DNA of 64,000 nt from positions 3,720,001-3,784,000 of the forward strand of contig CP018627.1 of assembly GCA_002021875.1 (NCBI GenBank). Direction: 5' to 3'. Under the pieces are notes generated by a model, which did not search any database, had not been told where the DNA came from, and saw only the letters and a program-made list of their open reading frames with translations. Shown one piece after another: positions 27,801-37,305 of the stretch. Numbering within the stretch: position 1 is the stretch's first letter; each line of letters begins with the position of its first letter. Source of the DNA: Streptomyces hygroscopicus. Its GTDB lineage: Bacteria; Actinomycetota; Actinomycetes; Streptomycetales; Streptomycetaceae. The position numbers and the translations under genes were made by a program.

Positions 27801-27965
27801 AGCATCCGCCGTCGGGACGATCGTTATGGCTGCGCCGCTAGTGGTCAGCAGCACAGTTCCTAACACTATGGACAGTCTGCGTCTTGTTCTGGATAACCCA
27901 GGCAACGTTATATGTCCCCCTCCGCCCGCCTCAGGTCGCGGGGCAGGCTGATAGATCGAATTCAT
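24861..27965 (-). CDS. Rhs-type surface protein N-terminus fused to SMI1/KNR4 domain
   Basis: The open frame has 1034 codons. Residues 1-60 hold a long basic leader and signal-like segment (RRLSIVLGTVLLTTSGAAIT). A TTG near residue 22 preceded by GGAGG is an alternative start. The next 700 residues match the N-terminal region of actinobacterial Rhs/DNRLRE surface proteins, with PVTVDPSTSNLTNVFDTYVQ and the DNRLRE-like YMGLRAATDDVKAWKRVNS. No YD repeats or toxin follow. From about residue 826 the frame enters an SMI1/KNR4 immunity-type domain (DVLPAWAAITNWLAV, LLTMCDGTVDAS, FWGSWVPFAVTDY). That domain has its own GGAGG and ATG at 25487. The simplest reading is an internal deletion that joined the front of an Rhs gene to its downstream immunity gene. 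Confidence 0.7.
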   Translation of the reverse strand: MNSIYQPAPRPEAGGGGHITLPGLSRTRRRLSIVLGTVLLTTSGAAITIVPTADATPSVTGKASARAAGPSEAEVRAADFEWAVKHSKGGIPWALTQAKKTGRKTLVPDETTATSITYANPDGTLTSELSAGPARIQQDGRWVDVDARLTPAADGRVKAKAHPNGLELSGGGGTPAKSLQAADEATARDLVTLGEGKGQVTLQWKGGLPKPDLDGTRATYRDVLPGADVIVEATRTGFEQYVKLDQRPTGAYSYTMPLKAKGLKAAARTDGSVLFTDAKTGAERAVMPAPVMWDATVDKVSGKHENRHPVGMKVVDRGKGDVDLVVTPDRAWLADPATQYPVTVDPSTSNLTNVFDTYVQQGESGDLSTDVELDFGNPGTTNSDGTPRTARSFITWNTAAFKDALVTNADVSLWNFHSGNDDCKAYEWTIWDTTASSTASRWTKQPTWQQQYHSSTETKGNPACTTAPDGWISADVTTLVQSWSSALDGKGYMGLRAATDDVKAWKRVNSANATSNPPKLKVTWNYRPGDGTAQQAGPPFKSYAGLWAVNTTTPTLRDKFSDADGDTVNGTFQVYDAATNKPITTPAGEGLIVSEFVKPGEWASVKVPGGQLVDGKTYKFRTNAYDGTHYNLNFSPWREFVVDTTAPGVPKSVVSETYPENLPGGAVGEPGRFDVDTGVDDARDVEYRIGPADTDDDGNSGNTSTEGWQRTPTTNNGFAAKASFYAAPAEDGNHQAEVRSVDRADNTGATRVYGFASPRRTDTGRAKKIDIDLPKPNIGATGPGYHDEPQPAWDWATLQQNGMVRDGRPQVYRSTGPKSRSTVEDMMSDVLPAWAAITNWLAVHAPASHATLRPGAAVADVRSTEEALGMGLPVDLVTLLTMCDGTVDASALDRDPDEYDPGLFLAQHHLLPLEEIAQVRGRGGHIDPFWGSWVPFAVTDYSVPPWGGLAIDVEGRLATFNQDGGEPPSAPLTSPGYGSLSEFLDIVAEALTQGTGPLMAEATPGFHRGALVWGPLPGEGAPWTSVYSKDGSTA

Positions 27966-29036
27966 CGAACTATTACATCGGGAACATTTCTACGATGGTC
28001 ACTGACGGGCAAGGACCGCGAACCGGGGCGATCTGCCCTTAAGTCACAGGCCAGACGTGACTCTTGTGACGTTTATCCGGGGTTGCGGCGCAGATCCGCC
28101 ACGGTCTGGCCCGATTGCGACCGTGCCTGTATGCACCAACAAAGCAGCAACTGAGCGGCAAGCATGGCGGGACGATAACCCAGGGCTACGGGTGGTGTCG
28201 CCTGAGTACCGCCGCACAAACCCTGCCCCCTGTGGGTGCCGGAAAGTAGGCATTGCAAGCTTTTCTGAGTCTGTCGCTGATTTGGGAGCCGTGGAACGGC
28301 ACGCGAGAACCACCTGGTATGGGCGAAACGGTACGTGTGACTGACCTCCTCTTTGAGCGGTGCCCGGCCGACCGTCCCGTCGCCAGCCGACGTGTGCCGA
28401 TAAAGCTGCGGGCATGACGCCTCGTCTGAGGGAACGGCCTCCTGCACCCACAGGATGTTCGTCGAGCAGACACCGGACTGGCTCGCCGCCACGTCCGCCG
28501 GACGCAGTACCTCACCGTCCTACTCACCGACGTGGCGCTGTTCCTGGGCTGCCATCCAGGAAGCCGCCCACCCAGGCGAGTGTCCATCTCGCCCTGCAAG
28601 GACACTCCACTTCGGCTGATTCGCCCACTATCCGACCCGAAGCCGGTCCCCGTCCCGGTCCTCGGCGTCGACGGCTTCGTTATGCGGCACCGTAGGACCC
28701 ACGCGACGATCCGAGCACGGCACCCGGCGGCTACTCGACGGCCTCATCAACCAGTACGGACATATGGCATGACCTGCCAGCGATGACTTTTTGAAGCATT
28801 AAGACGGGGCTCGGTCGGAGTGCCACATCGAGCCATGGGCAACTGCCCTCGCTCATAGAGGACGCGCAGGCAAGCCCACCCAGTCACCGGTGCCATCTCG
28901 ACAGGCCGGACCGCTTCCGCTTGCCTCCAGAAGAGGAAACGGGAAACACCCGTGTTCGCCTTGTCCGTCCGATGAGCTCTGCCGCAGTCTGTGGTGCGGC
29001 ATCCACGCTCGCCGGATGGACGGCACGGAGGTGCGT
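27966..29036. other. 1.07-kb non-coding or decayed stretch
   Basis: No frame here has convincing coding character. Near 28727-28772 a short plus-strand piece reads LLDGLINQYGHMA with a stop, the typical C-terminus of the rve-type transposases seen elsewhere in the window, so part of the gap is IS debris. The last 100 bases contain the conserved regulatory element upstream of the XRE-TPR gene. The left end should hold the promoter of the minus-strand surface-protein gene. Confidence 0.5.
28935..28970 (+). promoter_or_regulatory. conserved element upstream of XRE-TPR gene (copy 1)
   Basis: GGAAACGGGAAACA is followed, 21 bases from its first base, by TCGCCTTGTCCGTCC. The same two blocks with the same spacing occur at 48737-48772 before the paralogous operon, although the DNA between and around them has diverged. 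The doubled GGAAAC may be an operator and TTGTCC may be part of a promoter. The function is inferred from conservation only. Confidence 0.5.
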
Positions 29037-30326
29037 GTGAATATGCCGTCCATTCCGTTTGCGCAAGAACTCCGGCAGCGACGCCTCGATGCCGGCCTGA
29101 CCCTCACGGAACTGGCCGTGCGGGTCCACTACAGCAAAGGGCAGCTGAGCAAGGTCGAGCGTGGGGTCAAGGCTCCCAGCCGTGACCTTGCTCGTCTGTG
29201 CGATGCCGCCCTTGATGCCGGTGGCGCGCTTGTGGCCCTGTTGCCGCATCCGTCCACCGATGTCCGGGCTGAGGAGCCAGATGGTTTCGACGAGGAGGTA
29301 TGGCTGATGCAGCTGTCCGATGACGGTGGGAGCTGGTTCAAACCCGTGCCCCGCAGGCAAGTGATGAGCGCGGGCGCCGCCTCGCTGATGAGTCTGGGTG
29401 CGGGCGGTTCGGAGGCCTTGTCCGCACCGGGTGGCGCACAGGTGCTGGAGGTGTCCCGTTCGCTGTTCGACCACTATCGGCGCCTCGGCCAGACGGTCGG
29501 TCCGGGGTTCCTCCTCCCCGGCCTCATCGCGCAGACGCACACATTGCGGGAGACGTCCACCCACGCCGACCCGCGCACCCGCCAGCAGCTGCTCGCGCTC
29601 GGCTCCCGGTATGCGGAGTACGTCGGTTGGCTGGTGCAGGAGTCGGGCAACGAACGGGCCGCGTTGTGGTGGACACAGCGTGCCGTCGACCTGGCGGCCG
29701 CTGGTGGTGACCGGCATCTGGCCGGGTACGCCTTGGTGCGCCGGGCTCTGATCACGCTGTACCGCGAGGACGCGAAGGAGACCATCGCGCTGGCGGGGCA
29801 GGCCCAGGACAGCAGCCTTCCCCCACGCATTCGGGGGCTTGCCGCCCAACGTGAAGCCCAGGGACATGCGATCGCCGGCGACCGAGATGCTTGTCTGCGC
29901 GCCCTCGACAAAGCCCGCGAGCTGCTCGACCGCCATAGCCCGGACTCCGGCACACCCGTCATCGGAACCATGCATCTACCCGATCCGGTAGGCATGATCA
30001 CAGGCTGGTGTCTTTACGACCTGGGGCGTCCACGCGAGGCAGCCGAGACCCTCGACCAACAGCTGGCGCGGGTTCCCCCACACGCTCTGCGCACTCAGGT
30101 CCGCTACGGGGTGCGCCGCGCTCTCGCGCATGCGACGGCTGGTGACATCGAGCAAGCCTGTGATCTGACAGCCCAATTGCTCGGCGGTGCCGCCGCGGTG
30201 AGTTCCGCGACCATCTCAACCGACCTGCGCCATCTCGCACACACCCTGGGCCGCCACCCACGCAATCTATCGGTCCGCGCGCTGGCACCGCAGCTCGGCA
30301 CTTCCTTACGTCTCATCACCCCATGA
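29037..30326 (+). CDS. XRE-family regulator with TPR-like region (copy 1)
   Basis: The product is 429 residues from GTG 29037, chosen for GGAGG six bases upstream and because it gives the same length as the paralogue at 48841; ATG 29043 is an alternative. Residues 8-65 form an XRE helix-turn-helix (ELRQRRLDAGLTLTELAVRV, then HYSKGQLSKVERGVKAPSRD). The rest is alpha-helical with TPR-like repeats (LLALGSRYAEYVGWLVQESG, AALWWTQRAVDLAAAGGD). The gene leads an operon with TIR and ATPase genes, and the stop is 13 bases before the TIR start. It is probably the sensor-regulator of that operon. Confidence 0.85.
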   Translation: MNMPSIPFAQELRQRRLDAGLTLTELAVRVHYSKGQLSKVERGVKAPSRDLARLCDAALDAGGALVALLPHPSTDVRAEEPDGFDEEVWLMQLSDDGGSWFKPVPRRQVMSAGAASLMSLGAGGSEALSAPGGAQVLEVSRSLFDHYRRLGQTVGPGFLLPGLIAQTHTLRETSTHADPRTRQQLLALGSRYAEYVGWLVQESGNERAALWWTQRAVDLAAAGGDRHLAGYALVRRALITLYREDAKETIALAGQAQDSSLPPRIRGLAAQREAQGHAIAGDRDACLRALDKARELLDRHSPDSGTPVIGTMHLPDPVGMITGWCLYDLGRPREAAETLDQQLARVPPHALRTQVRYGVRRALAHATAGDIEQACDLTAQLLGGAAAVSSATISTDLRHLAHTLGRHPRNLSVRALAPQLGTSLRLITP

Positions 30327-30339
30327 GAAGGGGGCCACC

Positions 30340-31089
30340 ATGGCCGAGGTATTCATCAACTACCGTACGGGCGACGGGGAGAAGACGGCTGCCCTGATCA
30401 AGAGGGAGCTGTCATACCGCTTCGGGGAGAACAGTGTATTCCGCGCTTCGGAATCCATCGCACCCGGCGCGCGCTACCCCGAGGAGTTACTCCGAAGCGT
30501 ACGGCGCAGCACTCTGTTGCTGGCTGTGATCGGGTCCGCGTGGACACGTTTCGCTGAGCTGCGTCGGCGGGACGACTGGGTCCGCAGGGAAATCCTCGAG
30601 GCGTTCGACTGCGGAGTGCCCGTCGTCCCCGTACTCGAGGGACGGAAGACGGAACGGCTGAATGGAGCCGATCTTCCACCCGAGCTGGAGCGGCTCGCTG
30701 AGGTGCAATCCGTCCGGCTGGACATGCAGAACGCCGTGGCGGATCTCAGGCGCCTCGGCGACGTGGTCGCCGCCATGGTGCCATCGCTCAAGGAACACGA
30801 GCGCCACGACCGACCCTCCCCCGGTGCCGGCGCGGTGAGCAATGCGACGGGGGAGGTCAACGGCCCGGTGGTACAGAGCCGGGACATCACCGGGGATGTG
30901 GGCACCGTGATCAAACACAGCTCGGGCCCGGTTCACACGGGGAAAGGCGACATCTACAACAACTCACGCCACGTCTCCGGCGGGCGACACTTCTCCGGCG
31001 ACGGTATGACGTATTTCGAAGGGGACAATCAGGGAGGCATTCACCAGCGCTTCGGTGAGGGCCCCCGCCGCGAGGACGACGACCGGTGA
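30340..31089 (+). CDS. TIR-domain protein with repetitive signalling tail (copy 1)
   Basis: The product is 249 residues from ATG 30340. Residues 1-145 form a TIR domain: EVFINYRTGDGEKTAAL, SIAPGARYPEEL, LLAVIGSAWTR, then WVRREILEAF with E84 as the likely catalytic Glu of an NAD-cleaving TIR, and VPVVPVLEGRK. The tail (168-235) has short Gly/Asn/Val/His repeats: NATGEVNGPVVQSRDITGDV, GPVHTGKGDIY, and GMTYFEGDNQGG. These resemble the amyloid-type signalling motifs that link bacterial STAND proteins with effectors. The adjacent ATPase begins with a related GSVHSGLGD motif. An NADase role is inferred. The gene overlaps the ATPase gene (GTGA). Confidence 0.85.
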   Translation: MAEVFINYRTGDGEKTAALIKRELSYRFGENSVFRASESIAPGARYPEELLRSVRRSTLLLAVIGSAWTRFAELRRRDDWVRREILEAFDCGVPVVPVLEGRKTERLNGADLPPELERLAEVQSVRLDMQNAVADLRRLGDVVAAMVPSLKEHERHDRPSPGAGAVSNATGEVNGPVVQSRDITGDVGTVIKHSSGPVHTGKGDIYNNSRHVSGGRHFSGDGMTYFEGDNQGGIHQRFGEGPRREDDDR

Positions 31090-32262
31090 GCGATTCCGCC
31101 GCGTCACGGATCCACGACCCACGCGGCTCGGTCCACAGTGGTCTCGGAGACCAGATCAACCTCATCTTCGAAGCGTTCGGGAAGGACCGCCAAGGCCGCG
31201 GTCCACGGCGCCTCGCCGAAGACCAACTTCTGTGGCTCTGGCAGCGGTTCGTCCATCCGAGCGGATTCGGCAAGGCACGCCGAACGCTGGCCGAGACCAG
31301 CACCGTGCTGCTGGATGGCGCCCCCGGTAGCGGGAGAACGTCAGCGGCCAGCGTCCTTCTCCACGAGCTACGCCGCGATATCGGCTCATTCCACGAACTG
31401 CTGCCCGATGAGGAGGGCGAATCCCTCCTCGATCCCGACCTGGTCGGGGATGAGGACCGACTGCTGCTGGACCTGGCAGCCGCGGACGAACCGCGATGGA
31501 CGGAAGTGCTGGAGGAACTTCCGTCCTTCCGCAGGACGGTGCTCGACCACCGCGCTCACCTCGTGGTCGTCCTGCCCTCTCGTCGGACGGACCGCTTGCC
31601 GGTGGAGCTCGATCGGCACCGCGTGGAGATTATTCGCCCGCGAGGCATGGAGGTGCTGCTGCGCCACCTACGCCAAGACGGCCTTCCGCAGGCCGACCGG
31701 GTCCGTTCGGTTCCGGCCGTATCCGACTTCCTGGACACACCACGACCGATGAGGGAAATCGCCGAATTCGCCGGCTTGATCGTGCGGGCACAGGCAGCCG
31801 CTCGAGCCGAGGACAGCTTCACTGACTGGTGCCAAAGCGCCCGCGCAGCCATGGCCGACCGAGGTCCGCAGGTCGCGAAGTATGTCGCCGCCATGACCGG
31901 AGGACCGCAGCGGGCACTGCTGCTGACCACGGCCATGCTGCACGAAGCCCACGCCGATGCCGTACACAGCGCCACCGCCCTCCTGCTACATGCCGTCGAC
32001 CATCCCGAGGACGACCGCCCGCTGCTGGAACACGCGGACCTGGCCATGCGGCTGGAAGAAGTGTCCGCCGGACTCACCCAGCACGGGGCGGTGCGGTTCA
32101 AGGACCTCGAGTACGACGCCGCGGTCCGAACGCATTTCTGGGACCACAGGCCCGACCTCCGCGAGCACCTGGGTACCTGGGTAGGGCGGGCCGTAGAGCT
32201 CACTGACCCGGTGCTGTCCCCGGACGACCGCCGCCACGTGGTACGGCGCCTGTCGGACCAAT
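31086..32262 (+). pseudogene. P-loop ATPase of TIR operon, 3'-truncated (copy 1)
   Basis: GTG 31086 overlaps the TIR stop. About 392 residues match the first 60 percent of the paralogue at 50899: the N-terminal GSVHSGLGD motif, RLAEDQLLWLWQRFVHPSGFGKAR, a Walker A-like DGAPGSGRTSAA in which the usual Lys is Arg, and DRLLLDLAAADE. Homology ends at LSDQY (32262). The frame then reads ten unrelated residues (to 32297) and stops. The C-terminal third and the two downstream membrane and small-protein genes of the complete operon are missing, and the junction abuts a broken minus-strand gene. Confidence 0.85.
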
Positions 32263-35009
32263 ATGCACCACAGGGTCGCCTTGTGGCCGCCCGTTGACGA
32301 ACAACTGGATGGTGTCGTTCGACTTGTCGGTATCGCCCTTGGTGTCGAAGACTCCGGCCAGATGTGTCCACACCTTGAGCGGAGGGTTCTGCGCGTTGGC
32401 GAAGGAACGGATGTATGTGGGGTCGTTGCGGTCCTTGTCCGTACGGTTGAAGATCCACTTCTTGTATGTGGAGGAGTAGTACAGGGTGAAGCCGGAGCCG
32501 TCCTCTCCCGGCTCGGTCAGCACCACCCTGTTCTCGGTGGAGTCGGTGAGGTACGCCCAGGTCGAGACGGTGAATGAGTCCTGGGTGTTCACTGCCGCCG
32601 TGGATGTGGCGGCATATCCGCTGGTGGCCGAGGAGTCGTTCAGCCACAGCGAAAAGTCGGCGTCGCCCCGCCGCCCGAAGGTCGACCAGCCCGTTCCCGC
32701 CTCGTCGTAGAGGGTGGCGTCATGACGCGTCCCCTCCGTGGCACTGTCGACGGCCTTGGTTACACCGGAACCCGGTGCCCCGTCCGCGAAGTGCCATCGG
32801 CCTACCGGCCCCGCGGCCGGCGCGACAGCGAAGGTGTACTCCGCAGGAGTACCCCAGCGATTGCGTACGTCCTTGGCCTCCACGGACAGCACCTGGGTCC
32901 CGGACAGTGGCGGAGCGACATTCAAGGTGACCCGTGCTCCGGCGCTCTGTTTGGTGTTCGCGGCCGTCGTGGTCAGCAACCGCCAGCGATAGCCCGTGAT
33001 GTCCGTATCGACGGCGTTCGGCTTGAGGGAGAACGTGCCGGACACACCGGGACCGCCCATCCCCACACACTGGTCGGCAGGCACTCGGTGTAGGGCTTGC
33101 CCGCCGTGATCTGCGGTGCCTTCGGAGCGGTGGAGTCAATCTTCAGGTAGCACCAGGAGGAGTAGGACGAGAACAGATCACCCGACTTGCCGTTGTAAGC
33201 CCAGTGCGACTGCGTCCGCGCCTTGTAGCGGTACAACCCACCGTCGGCCCGGTCCGTTGTGCGCATCTTCTCCAAGGTGCCGTCCGGGTCCCAGCCGCTG
33301 TCCGGCCGGTAGCCGCTCCACACCTTGTCCCATGCCCCGTCGTCCTGTTTCCGCTCCATCCAGAACTCGGCCTGGAGCGAGCCCTTGTCCTCGCCACTCT
33401 TCGGTTGCGTTCTCGTCTGGACGCGTGCCTGGACCATCGGATCCTTGCGGGTGACGACCAGCGGATCCGAGGAGGACGACCTGCAGTAACCGGAGGTCCC
33501 GTCCCCCGGAATCACTCCCACCGATGTGGGCACACCTGGTCTGGGAACGTAGGTGACCTTCAGGGTCGCGTTGTCCTCGAATCGCTTCCACGCGGTGGCG
33601 TCGCTTTCGTCCTTCGCACGCAGCATCATCGTGAGCCGAGAGATCTTGCCGTCGGCGAAGGACCTGACCGTGCTCGCGAGGTTCTCGTCCGACTCGTCAG
33701 GGTTGTCGTTGAACTCGATCCACGCGTCGGGCTGTTCCGGACTGCAATTCTTGCCCCGCCCGGCGGAAACGTAGCGGTCGCCCATCTGGTCGAGTTGCCT
33801 GGGCCCCGGCCAGCGTGTGCCCTCGGAGATGTTGTCGGTGCGCTCCAAGTCCACTCAGTGCGGATCGCAATCGAATGACCATGTCTCGTGAGCGCGGAAG
33901 GTCGCATCCAGCACGTACTTCCCGACGAGCTTCGATGGCGCGAACTCAAAGTACATCCGGTCCACGTAGCCGGCCCCGCAGTAGTAGCCGTTGGCGCTGC
34001 CGCACTTGCCGACCCCGAGGCTGCCGTCGAACTGCCAGAATCGGTCCCCGTCGGACGAGAGCTTGGTGCGCTCCGAGGCGCCGAGGCCGACTGGCGGATC
34101 GATGTAGACCGGGTAGACAGTCTTGTCTCCGCGCAGCAATCCGAGGTCCGGCTTCACGATCACCGCACCGTCCTGCACTGTGACGGGCAGTACTGCGCTG
34201 GCATCACCGTTGCCGGGCCGCGATTGCGGGCCTTCCTCGTCCGGTGCCGTCGTCGCCAGGGTTTTCGGGGCCTTCGGACCGTCTGCGGCGAGGCCCTCGG
34301 CACCTCCGGCCGAGTCCCACATCTGACCGGCCGGGCCCTTGAACACCGCGTTGCCGTTATCATCCATCGCACGCAGCCCGCCACCCGCGCCGGGAGCGGC
34401 TTCAAGCCCGACCCCGGATACCGACAACTTGATCTGCTCAAGGTCGGGATTGGTGGCCGCCTGCGCCGTCCGCACGACGAGAACCTGTCGATAGCCCTCT
34501 GCCGTCGCCGTCAGCTGAAGGTCCACTCCGTCCAGCACATCCGGATACGTGGCAGTGGGCCCGTCCAACCTCGGCGCAGGAACTTGCCGCCCAGCCCATG
34601 AAAGCCGAATCGACTTACCAGCCGTTCCCAGACGCAGGAGGTCCTTGGCGTCACCGCCCCCGGAGAACGCCAGGTCGACCACCACGCTCCTGGGCCCGAG
34701 ACTGCCGTCAGAGCGGCGCTCCAGCGTGGTGTCCACATCACGCCATGATCCGTCTTCCGCCCTCACTCGCTGCGGGACCGAGGACTGCTCCAGCGTGAAC
34801 GTCCCGTCCGGGTTTGCGAACGTCTGCGAGTACTCGGCTCGCTGGGCAGTCACCTCCACCGGCTCGCCCGATGCAACTGCTCGCTCCGACGCACTCAGCG
34901 CCTGTGCCACGGGTAACGCACCCGCAGGTGCAACCGGTAACAAGACCAGCGATACGGCGACGATCGCCGCGGCAGATGCCCCCGCGACGGCGCGACGCGC
35001 CGCACTCAT
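32262..35009 (-). pseudogene. large secreted LamG/DNRLRE-type protein, broken
   Basis: Read from ATG 35009, this gene codes for a signal peptide (AAAIVAVSLVLLPVAPAGA) and an Rhs-associated N-terminal region like that at 24861-27965. At 33855 an in-frame TGA interrupts ...FDCDPH / VDLERTDNI, apparently a Trp codon turned into stop. Near 33084 a one-base deletion in ECLPTDQC shifts the frame. The third piece runs through a LamG-like jelly-roll region (GRWHFADGAPGSG, SFTVSTWAYLTDS, WTHLAGVFDT, QLFVNGRPQGDP) and is cut at 32262 by the truncated ATPase gene. The repeats and toxin that would follow are lost. Confidence 0.8.
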
Positions 35010-35568
35010 CCCACCGCCGCGCACGCGACAGCTCCACCTCAACCCCACAGTCCCCACCCCGGAGTCACAGAATCTTCATATGTGCGGCGAAGTAGATCCA
35101 ACATAAAGGCACAGCGTCAAGAGTGATCCGTGCGCCTCGCGGCGCCTGGGCGATTTCAAGCTACCCAGCACCCATACGAGAAGCCTTCGCTGGCCACAAC
35201 ACCTCTTCGCACGAGCGACGTGTTTGATCGTGTAGGAGCACGCGCGGAACTGGTGGCCCCTGGGGTGTGACGGTCCGCCGCGCGATTGGCCTATTCGCGT
35301 GACCAGCATTTCGCGGCGATGCGCCCGAGGACCGTCGCGCCATCTTGATCAGCTGAGCCGCTTGGCACATTATTTCCTGACCGTCACATTCAACCTGTCC
35401 ATACAAACGCCGGCTGGCCCACGCCGCACTTGTCCATGGCGACAAGGGATTTGCCCAGGTCAGAGCAGTGTGCTGAGGAATGTGGTCGCAGGGTGGTCGC
35501 GTGATCCACGAGCGGAGACCGACACTGGAAGCGGTTAGTTCAATACGTAACCGCTGGAAGTGATCCCC
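35010..35568. other. gap of 559 bases, no recognised gene
   Basis: This gap lies between the start of the broken surface-protein gene and the integrase start. Frames on both strands are short or have the composition of GC-rich shadows. It should contain the promoters of the two divergent genes. I see no repeat or clear palindrome. Confidence 0.4.
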
Positions 35569-37012
35569 ATGCGCTCCGCTACCTCTCGGGGGCGTGTCTA
35601 CCGCCGGTGCGGCTGCCGCGACCAGCGGCACCAGCAGCTCGGCTCTCGCTGCCCGCGGCTCGCCGCCGAGCCCGATCACGGCACGTGGACCTTCGCGGTC
35701 GACCTCCCCTCCCCCGGCTCCCGGCGCCATACCGTCCGCCGCGGCGGCTTCCCCACACAGGAAGCAGCAGCAGCCGCGCTGCGCCGGATGCTGGAGGGAG
35801 AAGACGGCGGGTTCTCAGCCGACCCGAACCAGACCGTCGCCGACTACCTCACCACCTGGCTGACCGCCAAAGCCCTCGTCCTGAAACCCACGACTATGGC
35901 CCGGTATCGCCTACGTCACCGCCGACCTCATCCCCGCACTCGGCCAGGTCCGACTCGATGACCTCGGCTTCTCCCACATCGCCGGATTCGTCCACACCCA
36001 ACTCGCCCACGGCCGCGGCAAAGTCACCGTCCACCGCTGCCTGGCCACCCTCTCCAGCGCCTTGGGCGACGCGGTCAAACACCACCGCCTCAGCCACAAC
36101 CCCGCACGCCCCACCACCATCCCCCGACCACCGTCCGCCGAACGCCGCATCTGGACCCTCAACGAAGCCACGCACTTCCTGCGCTATTGCCGTGCAGCAG
36201 ACCCGCTCATGGCCGACCTGGTCGAAGTCCTCATCGGCACGGGCATGCGCAAAGGCGAAGCCCTCGGCCTCCACTGGGCCGACGTCCACCTTCCCGAAGG
36301 CATGCTCTTCATCCGCTGCACACTCTCGGCCGTCGACAACAATCGACTCGTCCTCACCGCACCCAAGACCCGCAGCAGCAAGAACTGGATCGCCATCTCA
36401 CCCCGGGTTGCGGCCGCCCTACGGCGCCGCCGCGCCGCGGCCCCAGATCCCCGCCAGCACTCAACGCGCGGGGATCTCGCCTTCCACCGCCCGGACGGCA
36501 GCGCCCTCCACCCCGAATACGTCCTCAACCACTTCCACCTGCTCTGCCGAAAGGCAGGGGTGCCCCGCACGACCGTTCACGATTTGCGCCACCTCGCCGC
36601 GACCATCTCCATTACCGCCGACGTCCCCCTCACCGTCGTCTCCAAGACTCTGCGGCACTCCACCCTCTCCACCACCGCCAATATCTACAGCCACCTCACC
36701 CCGGAAGCCGCCCGCACCGCCGTCAACGCCATTGACACAGCCCTCACCGCCACCGAACAGAAGGTGCATCTGCCCAAGCCGCGACCACCCTGCGACCACA
36801 ATCCGCGAGTCCACAAGATCACCGTCAGCAAAGCATCGGCTAGAACCACGAGTTACGCCACGACCCCAGGCACCCGCGCAGCGGATGCGACCACCATGCG
36901 ACCGCAACCCCCGAAAACACGGAAAAGGCCGTCCCCGCATCTCTGCGGAAACGGCCTTCGACCTGCGAAAACGCTGGTCGGGACGACAGGATTTGAACCT
37001 GCGACCCCTTGA
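35569..37012 (+). pseudogene. tyrosine recombinase/integrase with one frameshift
   Basis: The start is ATG 35569 with GGAAG eight bases upstream. The N-terminal arm-binding region (RGRVYRRCGCRDQRHQQLG, TWTFAVDLPSPGSRRHTVRR) and DPNQTVADYLTTW are read in frame until a two-base deletion at about 35910, in the codons for ARYR-YVTADLIP. The remainder in the second frame has all catalytic elements: GTGMRKGEAL, HDLRHLAAT and LRHSTLSTTANIYSH. The stop and the last residues, GTTGFEPATP, lie inside the tRNA-derived attachment sequence. It is a paralogue of the recombinase at 23150 and would be the recombinase of the 24346-37019 element. Confidence 0.87.
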
Positions 37013-37019
37013 CCCCCAG
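36975..37019 (-). repeat. attachment site, 3' end of tRNA-Pro (copy 2)
   Basis: This is an exact direct copy of the 45 bases at 24346-24390. The similarity extends about 25 bases further left, with a single mismatch, through ACGGCCT and GACCTGCGAAAACGC. Only the 3' half of the tRNA is present. Together the two copies delimit a 12.67-kb segment with the recombinase gene at its right end. Confidence 0.8.
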
Positions 37020-37305
37020 CCGCGGCAACTCTCCGCAACCATCCGTACCACTCTGTAGCAGTCCGTTCAGGGCCATACGCCGCCGCACGAAGCCCGAGAA
37101 GTACGCATCCCGCACACTTCGTGCCAGCCGGCGTCACCCGGGGCGCAGTCGGGCGACGCGTCTCTCCTTCAAATGACGCGGACCACGGTCCGGCGACTTC
37201 GACCGCGTGGGCCCGAGCCCCCTCCCCCGCCCATGGGAGCCGACGCGGGGCATCCCAACCGAGGCGCCTTGACGTCGACCGCGCGACACCTGCGCCAGCA
37301 CCACC

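Noticed and set aside
28044..28786. Genes in the gap before the XRE-TPR operon
   Set aside because: Overlapping frames on both strands lack start signals and domains. Only a transposase C-terminal scrap is recognisable.
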